Source: Rhizobium sp. AAP43 (GTDB taxonomy: Bacteria > Pseudomonadota > Alphaproteobacteria > Rhizobiales > Rhizobiaceae). From it: DNA of 64,000 nucleotides. Position numbers and translations under genes: made by a program. Every line of letters starts with the position of its first letter. Within the stretch, counting starts at the first letter, position 1. The notes under the pieces were generated by a model that saw only the letters and a program-made list of their open reading frames with translations, searched no databases and was not told where the DNA came from. The stretch spans positions 604,736-668,735 of the forward strand of contig NZ_LJHS01000005.1 of NCBI RefSeq assembly GCF_001296045.1, read 5' to 3'. Positions 45,521-54,089 of the stretch are shown piece after piece.

Positions 45521-46197
45521 CTGTTGGCCTCCAGCATGCCGCCATAACGGCCGAAACGGGTCTCCAGCCGCGCCTGCAGGTTGGAGAGCACGGAGCTCAG
45601 CGCGAGATAGATCAGCGCTGCCTCGATATAGAGGATCAGCGGTTCATAGGTGGTGGCGACAATGCGCTGCGCCGACTGGAAGAGTTCCGGCACGGTGATG
45701 GCGGCGGCGAGCGACGTGTCCTTGACCAGCGAAATGAAGGTGTTCGACAATGGCGGCACGGCAACGCGGGCGGCCTGCGGCAGGATGGTGCGGATCATCG
45801 CCTGGCGCCAGCTCATGCCGGTTGAATAGGCCGCCTCCCACTGACCCTTCGGCACGGAAGAGATCGCCGCGCGGATGATCTCGGAGGTGTAGGCGCCGAC
45901 ATTGAGCGTGAAGCCGATCAGGGCTGCGGGGAAGGCATCGAGCAGGATGCCAATGCTCGGCAGGCCATAGAAGATGACGAAAAGCTGTACCAGGAGCGGC
46001 GTGCCGCGGATGACCCAGACATAGAAGCGTGCCACCAGCACCAGCGGCTTCGGGCCGAAGAGCCGCGCCACCGCCGTTGCAAGCCCAAGCGTAATGCCGA
46101 AAGCGAAGGCGAGAATGGTCAGCGGAATGGTGAACTTCACGCCAGCCCAGAGCAGGGTCGGCAGCGAGTCGAGCATGAGTTGAAGCCAGTGCGGCAT
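45517..46197 (-). CDS. Amino acid (cystine-type) ABC transporter permease
   Basis: A 226-residue inner-membrane permease with about five membrane segments and the HisM/TcyL-type motif (FTLNVGAYTSEIIRAAISSVPKGQWEAAYSTGM). The start at 46197 (MPHWLQLMLDSLP) fits family members; an open frame reaches 46269 without support. The upstream gap holds a hairpin separating it from the binding-protein gene. Confidence 0.92.
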   Translation of the reverse strand: MPHWLQLMLDSLPTLLWAGVKFTIPLTILAFAFGITLGLATAVARLFGPKPLVLVARFYVWVIRGTPLLVQLFVIFYGLPSIGILLDAFPAALIGFTLNVGAYTSEIIRAAISSVPKGQWEAAYSTGMSWRQAMIRTILPQAARVAVPPLSNTFISLVKDTSLAAAITVPELFQSAQRIVATTYEPLILYIEAALIYLALSSVLSNLQARLETRFGRYGGMLEANR

Positions 46198-46300
46198 GGA
46201 CGTGTCCTTGGGAGCGCGGACGGAAACGGAAGACAGCAGAGGCGGGAGGGGCCTCTGCTGTGATCTCACTTATAGACCTATGAAGGGATAGGCGACAGGC

Positions 46301-46338
46301 AAGGCGGCTGCCCTCGAAATTCGTGTACAGCCGCCCTT
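46301..46338 (-). promoter_or_regulatory. Intercistronic hairpin after the binding-protein gene
   Basis: AAGGCGGCTG (46301-46310) pairs with CAGCCGCC-CTT (46328-46338) with one bulged base. Without a T-run it is more likely to stabilise the binding-protein message than to terminate it. Confidence 0.55.
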
Positions 46339-46368
46339 GCCATCTCCCTTTTCGAGGGAGGATGAGCC

Positions 46369-47142
46369 TTACTTCGAGACGTCCTGGCCGAAATACTTGT
46401 CAGCGATCACCTTGTAGGTGCCGTCGGCCTTGATGTCCGTCAGCGCCTGGTTGATCGCGGCCACCAGTTCGGCGTCGCCCTTGCGAACGATGATGCCGGA
46501 AGCATCGGCCTCTGCCTTTTCAGCGGCGATCTTCACCGGGGCGTCGGGCTTCTGCTTCTTGAAGTCGAGGAAGGACAGGCTGTCATTGATGGTCGCATCG
46601 GCGCGGCCGGTCAGCACCAGCTGGATCGACTGGTCGAAACCGTCAGTGCCAACCAGTTGGGCACCCGCAGCTTCCGCGATCTTGCCGAAGTTGCTGGACA
46701 GCGACTGCGCCGACGTCTTGCCCTTCAAGTCTTCAAAGCTCTTGATGTCTTCATTGCCTTCCTTGACCACCAGAACCGCCTTGGAGACGATGTAGGGGTC
46801 GGAGAAATCATACTTCTGCTTGCGCGCTTCGGTGATGCCGACCTGATTGATGACGGCGTCATAGCGGTTGGCGTCGAGACCGGCGATCAGGCCATCCCAT
46901 TTGCCTTCGACGAATTCGGCCTTCACGCCAAGCTTGGCTGCAACCGCTTCGCCAATTTCGACATCGAAACCAACCAGCTTGTTGTCTGCATCATGGAAGG
47001 TGAAGGGCGCATAGGTGCCTTCAGTGCCGATCTTGATCACGCCGGCGGCCTTGATCTGGTCGAGGTTCTCGCCAGCCATGGCCGGGGCGAGGGCCAGGGT
47101 CTGCAGGGCTGCCGCTGTTGCGAGTGTTTTGAGCCAGTTCAT
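46369..47142 (-). CDS. Amino acid ABC transporter substrate-binding protein (cystine-type)
   Basis: A 257-residue periplasmic protein with signal peptide (to about AMAGEN). The stretches TYAPFTFHDADNKLVGFDVEIGEAVA, KWDGLIAGLDANRYDAV-type and INQVGITEARKQKYDFSDPY place it with cystine-binding TcyJ/FliY homologs (the first quoted stretch is shortened in the family by one residue). It would bring cystine or a related amino acid to the permease. It is the first gene of the three-gene operon. Confidence 0.9.
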   Translation of the reverse strand: MNWLKTLATAAALQTLALAPAMAGENLDQIKAAGVIKIGTEGTYAPFTFHDADNKLVGFDVEIGEAVAAKLGVKAEFVEGKWDGLIAGLDANRYDAVINQVGITEARKQKYDFSDPYIVSKAVLVVKEGNEDIKSFEDLKGKTSAQSLSSNFGKIAEAAGAQLVGTDGFDQSIQLVLTGRADATINDSLSFLDFKKQKPDAPVKIAAEKAEADASGIIVRKGDAELVAAINQALTDIKADGTYKVIADKYFGQDVSK

Positions 47143-47861
47143 CGGTCTTCCTTTCGTATCGCTTTCGGATGCTCTTCATTTCGCAGAAAGTAGGTGCGGA
47201 TGGAGGAGAGAAAAGAGCGAATAAAATGGGCAAATGAGAATATTTTGCTCATTCCGCTGCGGGCTCTTCCGGCAAGGCTCTGCGCGTTACCGCGCAATGC
47301 GCAGTTGCGGCAGGCTCACCCGCGTGTTTTTCAGCCCTGCATCTGGCGGTCGATGCGACCTGTCCTGCGTGAGGCGAGTCGAGCGAATTTATCACGCCAT
47401 TTTTGGGGGATTTTTCGCTGCGAGTCGGGTTGCTGCGCCGCAATTCCTGCCAACCGCCTGACTCGTCAAGGAAATTTTTGCGATGTTTCACCTCATTTGT
47501 CATCCTTAAGAACATGTTAATTCGCGGTAGACCGCGAGTGCAATCTGTGATTATACTTCATCTCAAGTGCGGATGGCGCCCGTCAATAAATATAGAACCA
47601 TAATAATGGTGCCTTTTGTAACTTATAGCAATGTCATTCTCATCTATGTTGAGTCTCCGGTTCGTATTGTCCGGTGAGCGTTCGAGTTTTGTTATCAAAA
47701 CAGTTCGGAGGGGTCTGAAAGGATCTTTTGACCGAATGAAAGTTCTGGCGAATTGTTTCGCTGGAAGAGCTGCTCTGCGTCTTCAATCAAGCCAATCTGA
47801 CTACGAGGCGGGTTTGGATGAGGATTGATGTCGGAGCGACAGGTAAACAGAGGAGATAATC
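47143..47861. other. AT-rich intergenic region upstream of the amyloid-like locus
   Basis: About 720 bases without a gene I can support. The second half (from about 47460) is distinctly AT-rich. Small open frames such as 47631-47828 lack a ribosome site and family likeness. The region must hold the promoters of the cystine-type operon and, in its right part, of the repeat-protein gene at 47862. Confidence 0.6.
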
Positions 47862-48836
47862 ATGAAAACTATTCTCGCAGCATCTCTCGTCGCGCTCATG
47901 TCGTCATCGGCGGCGCTCGCCGAGAGTGCGGATATCTTGCAGCTGGTCGGTGGTGTCCAGGAGGCTCTGAACGAAATCGATGACGTCACATCGGCGGTCG
48001 GAGTCACTCAGGAGGCCGTCAATGCGGCCAATCTGGTGTCGCTGGTTGATGCTGGTGGGCTGGATGAGATCGCGCAGGGCTCGTGGCTCGAGCAGGACGC
48101 GGAGAACAGCATTGACTCCGGCGGAAGCTATATCTGGTGGAGTTGGCATCCCGACTATGCGGTGATCAAGGACGTTACTCAGAGCGCCACCAATGTGGCC
48201 AATTCCGTATCGCTCGGCACCGATGTGGTCGACGCTCCGGAAGGGGCTCTGTACCTTGATGAGATCAAGCAGGGAGCCTTCGTCGATCAATATGCGACGA
48301 ACGATATCGAGACTGCCTATACGGTTGAGGACGTCAGTCAGTCCGCCGTGAATGCTGCCAATCTGATCTCCGTCGATGTTGCAACCAGTGAGCTCAAGGA
48401 TATCGTCCAGTTCGCTGTGGGTGACCAGGATGCCTATAATACCATCGTGTTCAAGAAATCCATCGATGGCAATGCGACGGAAGTCGTGGGTGAGGCAACT
48501 GTTGTGATCCCGTCGACACAGAGTGCCACCAACGTGGTCAACAGCGTGAGCGTCCAAAGTGTCAGCAAGACGTTGGCCCAGTTCTCGGCTGTCGAGCAAG
48601 ACGCGAAGAATGTCGCCGATTCCGTCGGTTCCAACTCCAATGTCTGGGACTTCAATCAAACGGCTGTGAATGCCACCAATCTTGTGTCGATTGGTGCGAT
48701 CAACGACACCCTCGACATCAGTCAGGTCGCCTTTGCCTCGCAGGAAGCAAGCAACTTGCTTGATGCCAATGGCACGGTCGAGCAGGTGGTGCAGAGCGCA
48801 ACCAATGTTGCCAACTCGATTGGCAGTCTGGATTGA
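47862..48836 (+). CDS. Secreted Q/N-rung repeat protein (amyloid-like, HfaD-like candidate)
   Basis: A 324-residue exported protein. A signal peptide (MKTILAASLVALMSSSAALA) precedes six imperfect repeats of about 45-60 residues, anchored at Q50, Q107, Q160, Q220, Q266 and Q311. The anchors alternate between QxAVNAxNL[VI]S and QSATNVxNS[VI], a two-type superrepeat. Each anchor is followed about 20 residues later by a second Gln-x-Ala-x-Asn rung. Regular Gln/Asn ladders of this kind are the mark of beta-solenoid curli-type subunits and of the holdfast anchor protein HfaD. A strong GGAGATAATC ribosome site precedes it and a terminator follows. A structural surface-fibre role is inferred. Confidence 0.65.
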   Translation: MKTILAASLVALMSSSAALAESADILQLVGGVQEALNEIDDVTSAVGVTQEAVNAANLVSLVDAGGLDEIAQGSWLEQDAENSIDSGGSYIWWSWHPDYAVIKDVTQSATNVANSVSLGTDVVDAPEGALYLDEIKQGAFVDQYATNDIETAYTVEDVSQSAVNAANLISVDVATSELKDIVQFAVGDQDAYNTIVFKKSIDGNATEVVGEATVVIPSTQSATNVVNSVSVQSVSKTLAQFSAVEQDAKNVADSVGSNSNVWDFNQTAVNATNLVSIGAINDTLDISQVAFASQEASNLLDANGTVEQVVQSATNVANSIGSLD

Positions 48837-48845
48837 TCCAGTGCC

Positions 48846-48876
48846 GGCCAGGCCGACGCGTCGGCCTGGCCTTTCT
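48846..48876 (+). terminator. Terminator after the first repeat-protein gene
   Basis: GGCCAGGCCGA (48846-48856) pairs perfectly with TCGGCCTGGCC (48861-48871) across CGCG, followed by TTTCTCT. It lies 9 bases after the stop codon and makes the first repeat gene at least partly independent of the second. Confidence 0.85.
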
Positions 48877-48926
48877 CTCCGTGTTGTGAATGAAACCCGG
48901 CTTATCAAGAGCCGTGGAGGTATGTC

Positions 48927-49985
48927 ATGGGCATGAACCTGCGAGTTGCCGTCGCCGTGGCCGGGGCTGTTACGGTCGTCGTGCCCGGGCTTCGCGCGGC
49001 AGAGCCGGTGCAATCGGTGTCTTCGCAGGAGGAGCCGGCACAGATCGTGCAGCAGGTCGTCGGTCGGCAGGAGGCTCGACAGGTGATCGGGTGGACGGAT
49101 GTCAAGCTGGCAAAGACGGCGCGGCAGGTCGCGAGCAATGCCGGCAACATCGTCGAAGTCGAGGCCCGTCCGCTGGACAGTGTGTCGCAAACCTTTGACG
49201 GCCAGCAGTTCTCCATCAATGATATCGTGCTCAATGCTGTCTCGGCACTCGAAGGCATCGAGCAGGAGGCCAGCAATACGGCGAATGCCGTGGTCGGCGG
49301 CACGGTCGGCCGCGTCGAACAGAATTTCGTCGATGGCGCCTCGCAGCATGCCTTCAATACGCTTTCCCTGCCGGAACTTGCCGGCACCATCCGGCAATCG
49401 GGCATCAATACGATCAACCTGATCCATTCGAAGGAATCTGTGGCGATCAGCTCGCAGAACTTCGCCGAACAAGCCGAGCAGGTGATCGAGAACCGGCTGA
49501 CGGTGACCGGTGTCGGCGGAGGTGGGGCAATCGTTCAGGAGGGTACCAATATCGGCAATGTCATCGTTGCCGGTAAGGTCACTGAGGTTGTTCGCGATTT
49601 CGCCGGAGACCAGATCATCAACAATGTGGTGACGGTGCAGGAGGGCGCGGATTGGGGTTCGATCAGCCAGGGCGGCACCAATATTGCCAATTACATCGAG
49701 GCTGAAAGTATTGGAACGCTTTCCCAGACTTCGACCGGCCGTCAGTTTGTGACAAATCAGGTCGAACTGGTGACGCTTGCGGGTCTGACGGAGCAGTTGA
49801 CGACACCCGGGATCGAGCAGCGGTCTTCGAATTATGTCAATGTTATCGTGCTGAAGGCCCCCGCAGTCGATGACGTGCCGGCAACGATCGATGTGTCGCA
49901 GACTGGGGACTACGAACAATCGGTGAGTGGTGCCAGTGGCGGCGCGACACAGCAGACCGGCAACTCGGTGTCGATCGATCGATGA
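48927..49985 (+). CDS. Secreted Q/N-rung repeat protein, second copy type
   Basis: A 352-residue exported protein with signal peptide (ending near GLRAAE). Six repeats of 44-50 residues are anchored at Q67, Q113, Q157, Q204, Q248 and Q298, with the pattern Q-x-[AGS]-x-N-x-x-N. Each is followed by an xFxGxQxxxN strand, for example QTFDGQQFSIND and RDFAGDQIIN. The C-terminus carries TQQTGNSVSI, which recurs in the small protein at 50653. GGAGG lies upstream of the ATG. It differs from the protein at 47862 in sequence but shares its design, suggesting two subunits of one fibre or anchor. It ends 6 bases before the convergent gene. Confidence 0.65.
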   Translation: MGMNLRVAVAVAGAVTVVVPGLRAAEPVQSVSSQEEPAQIVQQVVGRQEARQVIGWTDVKLAKTARQVASNAGNIVEVEARPLDSVSQTFDGQQFSINDIVLNAVSALEGIEQEASNTANAVVGGTVGRVEQNFVDGASQHAFNTLSLPELAGTIRQSGINTINLIHSKESVAISSQNFAEQAEQVIENRLTVTGVGGGGAIVQEGTNIGNVIVAGKVTEVVRDFAGDQIINNVVTVQEGADWGSISQGGTNIANYIEAESIGTLSQTSTGRQFVTNQVELVTLAGLTEQLTTPGIEQRSSNYVNVIVLKAPAVDDVPATIDVSQTGDYEQSVSGASGGATQQTGNSVSIDR

Positions 49986-49991
49986 CTGCTA

Positions 49992-50408
49992 TCAATAGCC
50001 CGAGCATGCGGGGTCCGGACACCATTGCGGGAAGTCGATCCAGGGAGCATCCGGCCATTGTGCCGGTTTTTCTGTCATGTATAACTCTGCGGCCTTCATG
50101 TATTTTTGATGCTGCTTCGTCAGTTTTTCGGAGCATATATAAGCCGCATGCTGTTTCAGTAGTTTTCCAATACTGTCTCGCGCCTGATCGTCAACGGGTG
50201 TTGGGACAGGCTGTTTCAGTGATGTGAAGTAGGCGTCTATGCCGGCGGTTAAACGCATTGGAGAGCCTTGTACATAGGGTTCGCAGGTCGCACTTACGCG
50301 TTTCAGGTCGACCATGGCGCGGACGAAATCCTCCACCGGATTGGCGTATGCGCTCGCGGAAGAAAATCCTATAATTATTGTTGATGACAAATATAAATAT
50401 ATGCGCAT
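49992..50408 (-). CDS. Small secreted cysteine protein of unknown function
   Basis: A 138-residue protein with a signal peptide (MRIYLYLSSTIIIGFSSASAYANP) and about 115 mature residues with four cysteines (ATCEPYV, AYICSEK, QWCPDPACSGY), plausibly two disulfides. I do not recognise the family. AGGTGG lies 5 bases before the ATG at 50408; the ATG three codons upstream is too close to it. It lies opposite to the repeat proteins in the middle of their locus and could be an assembly factor, or an unrelated passenger. Confidence 0.65.
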   Translation of the reverse strand: MRIYLYLSSTIIIGFSSASAYANPVEDFVRAMVDLKRVSATCEPYVQGSPMRLTAGIDAYFTSLKQPVPTPVDDQARDSIGKLLKQHAAYICSEKLTKQHQKYMKAAELYMTEKPAQWPDAPWIDFPQWCPDPACSGY

Positions 50409-50652
50409 GTCATCCACCTATACATTGTTTGATTTTAAAAATTTTGCTTCATTTTCCGTCCTTTGTCCAGCTACGTCATTGTGTCTTCATGGTCGACATT
50501 TTTGTGTTGTGAATACGCAACGAATTGCGCTGCATTCGCAACCGATATTGAAAGTAGGGAATTTTTTCGCTGTATCCTTAGTTTTTTAGTGATATTCCTC
50601 GCTGGAAGTATTTACGAATGCCGGGCGCATTCAAGGAGCAGTGGAGGGTGTC

Positions 50653-50988
50653 ATGGGTGGTTTTCGACAGATCGCATTTCCAGTCGTTCTTGCCGTTGTC
50701 GTGCCGTGCAGCGCGTCGGCCAATGGTCTCGGAGACGATCGGCCCTACCAGTTTCGCTCTGCCAATGAACGCCAGGTTCTTCTCAATCTCGAGCGCACGC
50801 GCCTTGAGTTGCAGGGCCGTTTCAATACGGGCGTCGGTTCTGCGGCCGGGCTTGGCACGCAACAGACCGGCAATTCGACCACGATCAACGTCACCGGCTC
50901 GAACAACGACATCACGGTGACGCAGGATCATAATGGCGACCAGACGATCGATCAGAACAACAGCAATAATTCCATCCTGAACAATTAA
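50653..50988 (+). CDS. Small secreted curlin-like protein (HfaA-like candidate)
   Basis: A 111-residue exported protein. After a signal peptide (ending CSASANG) comes a charged helix (ANERQVLLNLERTRLELQ) and an Asn/Gln/Thr-rich C-terminal half: TQQTGNSTTINVTGSNN, DITVTQDHNGDQTIDQNN. Such rungs are like those of CsgA/CsgB and of HfaA. The TQQTGNS box at 69-75 is also found at the end of the protein at 48927. The ATG at 50653 has GGAGGG before it; a GTG four codons earlier is less likely. It lies 11 bases before the CsgG/HfaB-like gene, giving the hfaA-hfaB order known from Caulobacter. Confidence 0.7.
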   Translation: MGGFRQIAFPVVLAVVVPCSASANGLGDDRPYQFRSANERQVLLNLERTRLELQGRFNTGVGSAAGLGTQQTGNSTTINVTGSNNDITVTQDHNGDQTIDQNNSNNSILNN

Positions 50989-50999
50989 GGAGACCAGAG

Positions 51000-52085
51000 A
51001 TGATCTCCGGTAAATCGCGTCTTGTTTTTGCGGCGTCCCTGCTTCTGCTCGCCTCGTGCCAATCGCAAGTGGCCGAAAAGGCACCCAAGCCGGCCTTTCT
51101 CGGCCCTGTGCCGATCGCCACCCGCACGCCGGTCGATGCCGCGCTCGAATGCCTGGCAAAGACGCCGGAAGTGCAGAAATATCCCCGCATCTTCGCCGTC
51201 CATGTGATCACCGACCAGACCGGCCGCTATTCGTCGGAAGAGGCGGGCAATTATCTGCCGCGCGATAGCGCCGGCATGATGATTTCGCTTCTGCAAAAGG
51301 CCGGCGTGAAGCAGGTCAACCGGTCGAACACCGCCGTCTCTGAATGGGAAATTGCCAGGGCGCGGGAGCAGATCCTCGGTGATGGCGGCAATGTTGTTGT
51401 CGGCGGCGAAAGCCTGCCGTTCCGCCCGCTGGTCAAGGGGGGCTTGCGCGGCTCCGACTATGTGATCGACGGTGTCATCACCCAGCTCGACTTCAACAGT
51501 TATTCGGGCGGCGCCGAAGCCTCGATTGGTGGTGCCGGTATCGGCGCGCGCCGTTTTGCCGTCACAGCGGCCGTCGACATCCGCGTCACGGACACCACGT
51601 CGACGCGCATCATCCGGGCGAAATCCTATTCGAAACAAGCGGTTGGCCGTGAAGTCTTCGCATCCGTGTTTCGCTTCTTCTCCGATGAGCTGTTCGATAT
51701 CAAGATCGGTGACAAGTCGCAGGAAGGGTTGCAGGCGGCCATTCGCTGGGTGCTCGCCGATGCTGCCTATGACATGGTCAAGGAGCTGTCGGGCCACAAG
51801 GGCGCCTGCGATGCTCTTCTGCCGAAGGCCTCGCAAGACGATCGCGCCCTCCAGATGCCCAATCCGGCGGTGAGCCAGGTCTCAAGCCGGCTGCCGGGGC
51901 CGGTCGCAAGCTATGTACCGGCCGCTGCATCTCCGGCATTGCCCGCGCCAGTGCCGGTCCAGGCGCAAAGTCCAGTGCCGGTTCCTCCGGCGGCTCCTGC
52001 ACCCGGTCAGGGCTCGGCGCCGCTCTATGGGGATCTGCCCGGGGTGGTGCTTGTGCCGATGCCCGGCGAGGTGCCTGGCGATTGA
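51000..52085 (+). CDS. hfaB: CsgG/HfaB family outer-membrane secretion lipoprotein
   Basis: A 361-residue lipoprotein with lipobox LASC (Cys 20). The body follows CsgG: FAVHVITDQTGRYSSEEAG, MISLLQKAGVKQVNRSN, DYVIDGVITQLDFNSYSGGAEASIGGAG, DIRVTDTTSTRIIRAKSYSKQ and FDIKIGDKSQEGLQAAIRW. A Pro/Ala/Val-rich tail of about 75 residues follows. CsgG forms a nine-subunit pore through which curli subunits leave the cell, and HfaB does the same for the holdfast anchor. Cotranscription with the curlin-like gene makes it the likely exporter of the neighbouring repeat proteins. The symbol reflects the closer match to HfaB-type context and is tentative. Confidence 0.85.
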   Translation: MISGKSRLVFAASLLLLASCQSQVAEKAPKPAFLGPVPIATRTPVDAALECLAKTPEVQKYPRIFAVHVITDQTGRYSSEEAGNYLPRDSAGMMISLLQKAGVKQVNRSNTAVSEWEIARAREQILGDGGNVVVGGESLPFRPLVKGGLRGSDYVIDGVITQLDFNSYSGGAEASIGGAGIGARRFAVTAAVDIRVTDTTSTRIIRAKSYSKQAVGREVFASVFRFFSDELFDIKIGDKSQEGLQAAIRWVLADAAYDMVKELSGHKGACDALLPKASQDDRALQMPNPAVSQVSSRLPGPVASYVPAAASPALPAPVPVQAQSPVPVPPAAPAPGQGSAPLYGDLPGVVLVPMPGEVPGD

Positions 52086-52241
52086 GGGCAGGCCGTTTGC
52101 GCGCGAAGGGGGCGGTCGGTGTTGGATTGCTCGCTTGTGTGCCGATCCGTCACCCCGGCCTTTTCGCCTTGTCGCAGGGGCGTCCATCCCTATATTCGGC
52201 CAGAGATCATGTAGCCCCATGGCTGGGCGGGGAGTTGCCTC

Positions 52242-53702
52242 TTGTTTTCCTTCGACAACAGCTATGCGCGCCTGCCGCAGGTCTTTCATCGTCCGGCAAA
52301 GCCCGCAGCGGCGGCAAGGCCGAAGCTGATCCGGTTCAATCCGGCGCTTGCGGCGGAACTCGGGCTTGACCTTGCCGGGGTGGATGATGCGCGGCTCGCG
52401 CAGGTGTTTTCCGGCCAGGTGATCCCGCTTGGGGCCGAGCCGATCGCGCAGGCCTATGCGGGGCATCAGTTCGGCCATTTCAATCCGCAGCTGGGCGATG
52501 GACGGGCGCTGATGCTTGGCGAAGTCCTGGATCTGCAGGGGCGTCGTCGCGATATCCAGCTGAAGGGGGCTGGCCCGACGGCTTTTTCGCGCAATGGCGA
52601 TGGGCGTGCAGCGCTTGGCCCGGTGCTGCGCGAGTATATGCTGTCGGAAGCCTTTGCGGCCCTTGGGGTGCCTGCGACCCGGGCGCTTGCGGCGGTTGCG
52701 ACCGGTGAGGCGGTGATGCGGGAAACCATGCTTCCGGGTGCGGTTCTGACCCGCGTCGCCGCAAGCCATATCCGTGTCGGGACCTTCCAGTTCTTCGCGG
52801 CCGAGGGTAATGACGAAGCCGTCAGGACGCTTGCCGATCACGTGATTGCGCGGCACTATCCACATGTGGCAACGGCCGAGAAGCCTTATCTTGCCATGCT
52901 TCATGCCATTGCCGAGGCGCAGTCCAAGCTGATTGCGCGGTGGCTGTCGATCGGCTTCATCCATGGCGTGATGAACACCGACAACATGGCAGTGTCAGGC
53001 GAGACGATCGATTTCGGCCCTTGCGCCTTTCTCGACGAATACGATCCCCGGAAGGTGTTTTCCTCGATCGATCAGCGCGGACGTTATGCCTATGGCAACC
53101 AGCCGGGAATCGGGCAGTGGAACATTGCAAGGCTTGCCGAATGCCTGCTGCCGCTCATCGATGAGAATGAGGAGCAGGCCGTCGAGGCGGCCAATGGCGT
53201 CCTTGCCGCCTTCGGTGAGATCTTCCAGGCAGAGTGGCTGTCGCTGTTCCGCGCCAAGCTTGGCCTTGATGGCGAGGCGGCGGATGATCGCCAGCTGGTC
53301 TCCGATTTCCTTGAGCTGATGCATCAGGGGGAAGCCGATTTCACGCTGACTTTCCGTGCTCTTGGCAAGCTTGCCGGCGGTACGGCAGATGATGTCCTGC
53401 TTGGCCAGTTCAAGGCGCCGGTCGATCTGTCGTCCTGGCTCGCCCGCTGGCGGTCTCGCATCGACGATGGCCGCGTGCCGGCCACGAGACAGGGGGCGAT
53501 GGATGCAGTCAATCCGGCCCTCATTCCGCGCAATCATCGGATCGAGGAGGCCATTGCGGCCGCCGTCTATAACGACTTCTCCTTCTTTCATCGGTTGGTC
53601 GATGCCTTGTCCGATCCCTATCGGGAGTTGCCGGATGCCGAGGATCTGCGCTTGCCGCCAACGCCCGAGCAGCGCGTCACGCGGACTTTTTGCGGCACCT
53701 GA
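52242..53702 (+). CDS. selO: SelO pseudokinase-type protein AMPylator
   Basis: A 486-residue SelO/YdiU protein, which transfers AMP from ATP to protein side chains. The landmarks AQAYAGHQFGHFNPQLGDGRA, LKGAGPTAFSRNGDGRA, FIHGVMNTDNMAVSGETID and the C-terminal FCGT motif are present (the first two are shown in part). The start appears to be TTG at 52242 with GGGGAG 7 bases upstream; no in-frame ATG suits. The protein probably acts in redox stress adaptation. Monocistronic. Confidence 0.93.
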   Translation: MFSFDNSYARLPQVFHRPAKPAAAARPKLIRFNPALAAELGLDLAGVDDARLAQVFSGQVIPLGAEPIAQAYAGHQFGHFNPQLGDGRALMLGEVLDLQGRRRDIQLKGAGPTAFSRNGDGRAALGPVLREYMLSEAFAALGVPATRALAAVATGEAVMRETMLPGAVLTRVAASHIRVGTFQFFAAEGNDEAVRTLADHVIARHYPHVATAEKPYLAMLHAIAEAQSKLIARWLSIGFIHGVMNTDNMAVSGETIDFGPCAFLDEYDPRKVFSSIDQRGRYAYGNQPGIGQWNIARLAECLLPLIDENEEQAVEAANGVLAAFGEIFQAEWLSLFRAKLGLDGEAADDRQLVSDFLELMHQGEADFTLTFRALGKLAGGTADDVLLGQFKAPVDLSSWLARWRSRIDDGRVPATRQGAMDAVNPALIPRNHRIEEAIAAAVYNDFSFFHRLVDALSDPYRELPDAEDLRLPPTPEQRVTRTFCGT

Positions 53703-54089
53703 GGCAAGCGCTGGGACGAGCCTTGCCGCACGGATTGTGCGTTGCGCTAAAAATTTGCGTATTATCAGGTCCTTTTGGCAAGTGTCTGATTTTGCTCGCA
53801 TGCGCTGCAGCACCCCTTATGATTGCATTGGATTAATGTAGGTGTCGCTGATTGTTCTTGTGGATCATAAATCGCAGGATGCGGTCAGTTGATACATCCA
53901 AAAAAAGTCTGTTATGCTGGCTTTACAAGAAGAGATTTTGAGGGGCCCGGCAAAATTAATGGATTTTTGATAGTCCGGGCAATTTAATAAATCCCAAAAA
54001 ATGTAATTTCTTAAAATTCTTCCGATTTCGTCATCGGAAGGAGCGGTTTTTGTTGTGCCATTTTTTCGAATAGGGGGCTTTATCGAGAT
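53703..54089 (+). promoter_or_regulatory. Long AT-rich leader of the peptide synthetase gene with two hairpins
   Basis: This 387-base gap is clearly AT-rich. GCCCGG (53945-53950) pairs with CCGGGC (53975-53980), extended by CAAAA/TTTTG. A second hairpin, CTTCCGAT (54019-54026) with ATCGGAAG (54033-54040), lies 50 bases before the start and is followed by GGTTTTTG. The second may be an attenuator-like or translation-controlling stem. No open frame of note. Confidence 0.45.

Noticed and set aside
47631..47828. A 65-codon plus-strand open frame before the first repeat protein.
   Set aside because: No ribosome site, no signal or family likeness, and it lies in an AT-rich promoter region.
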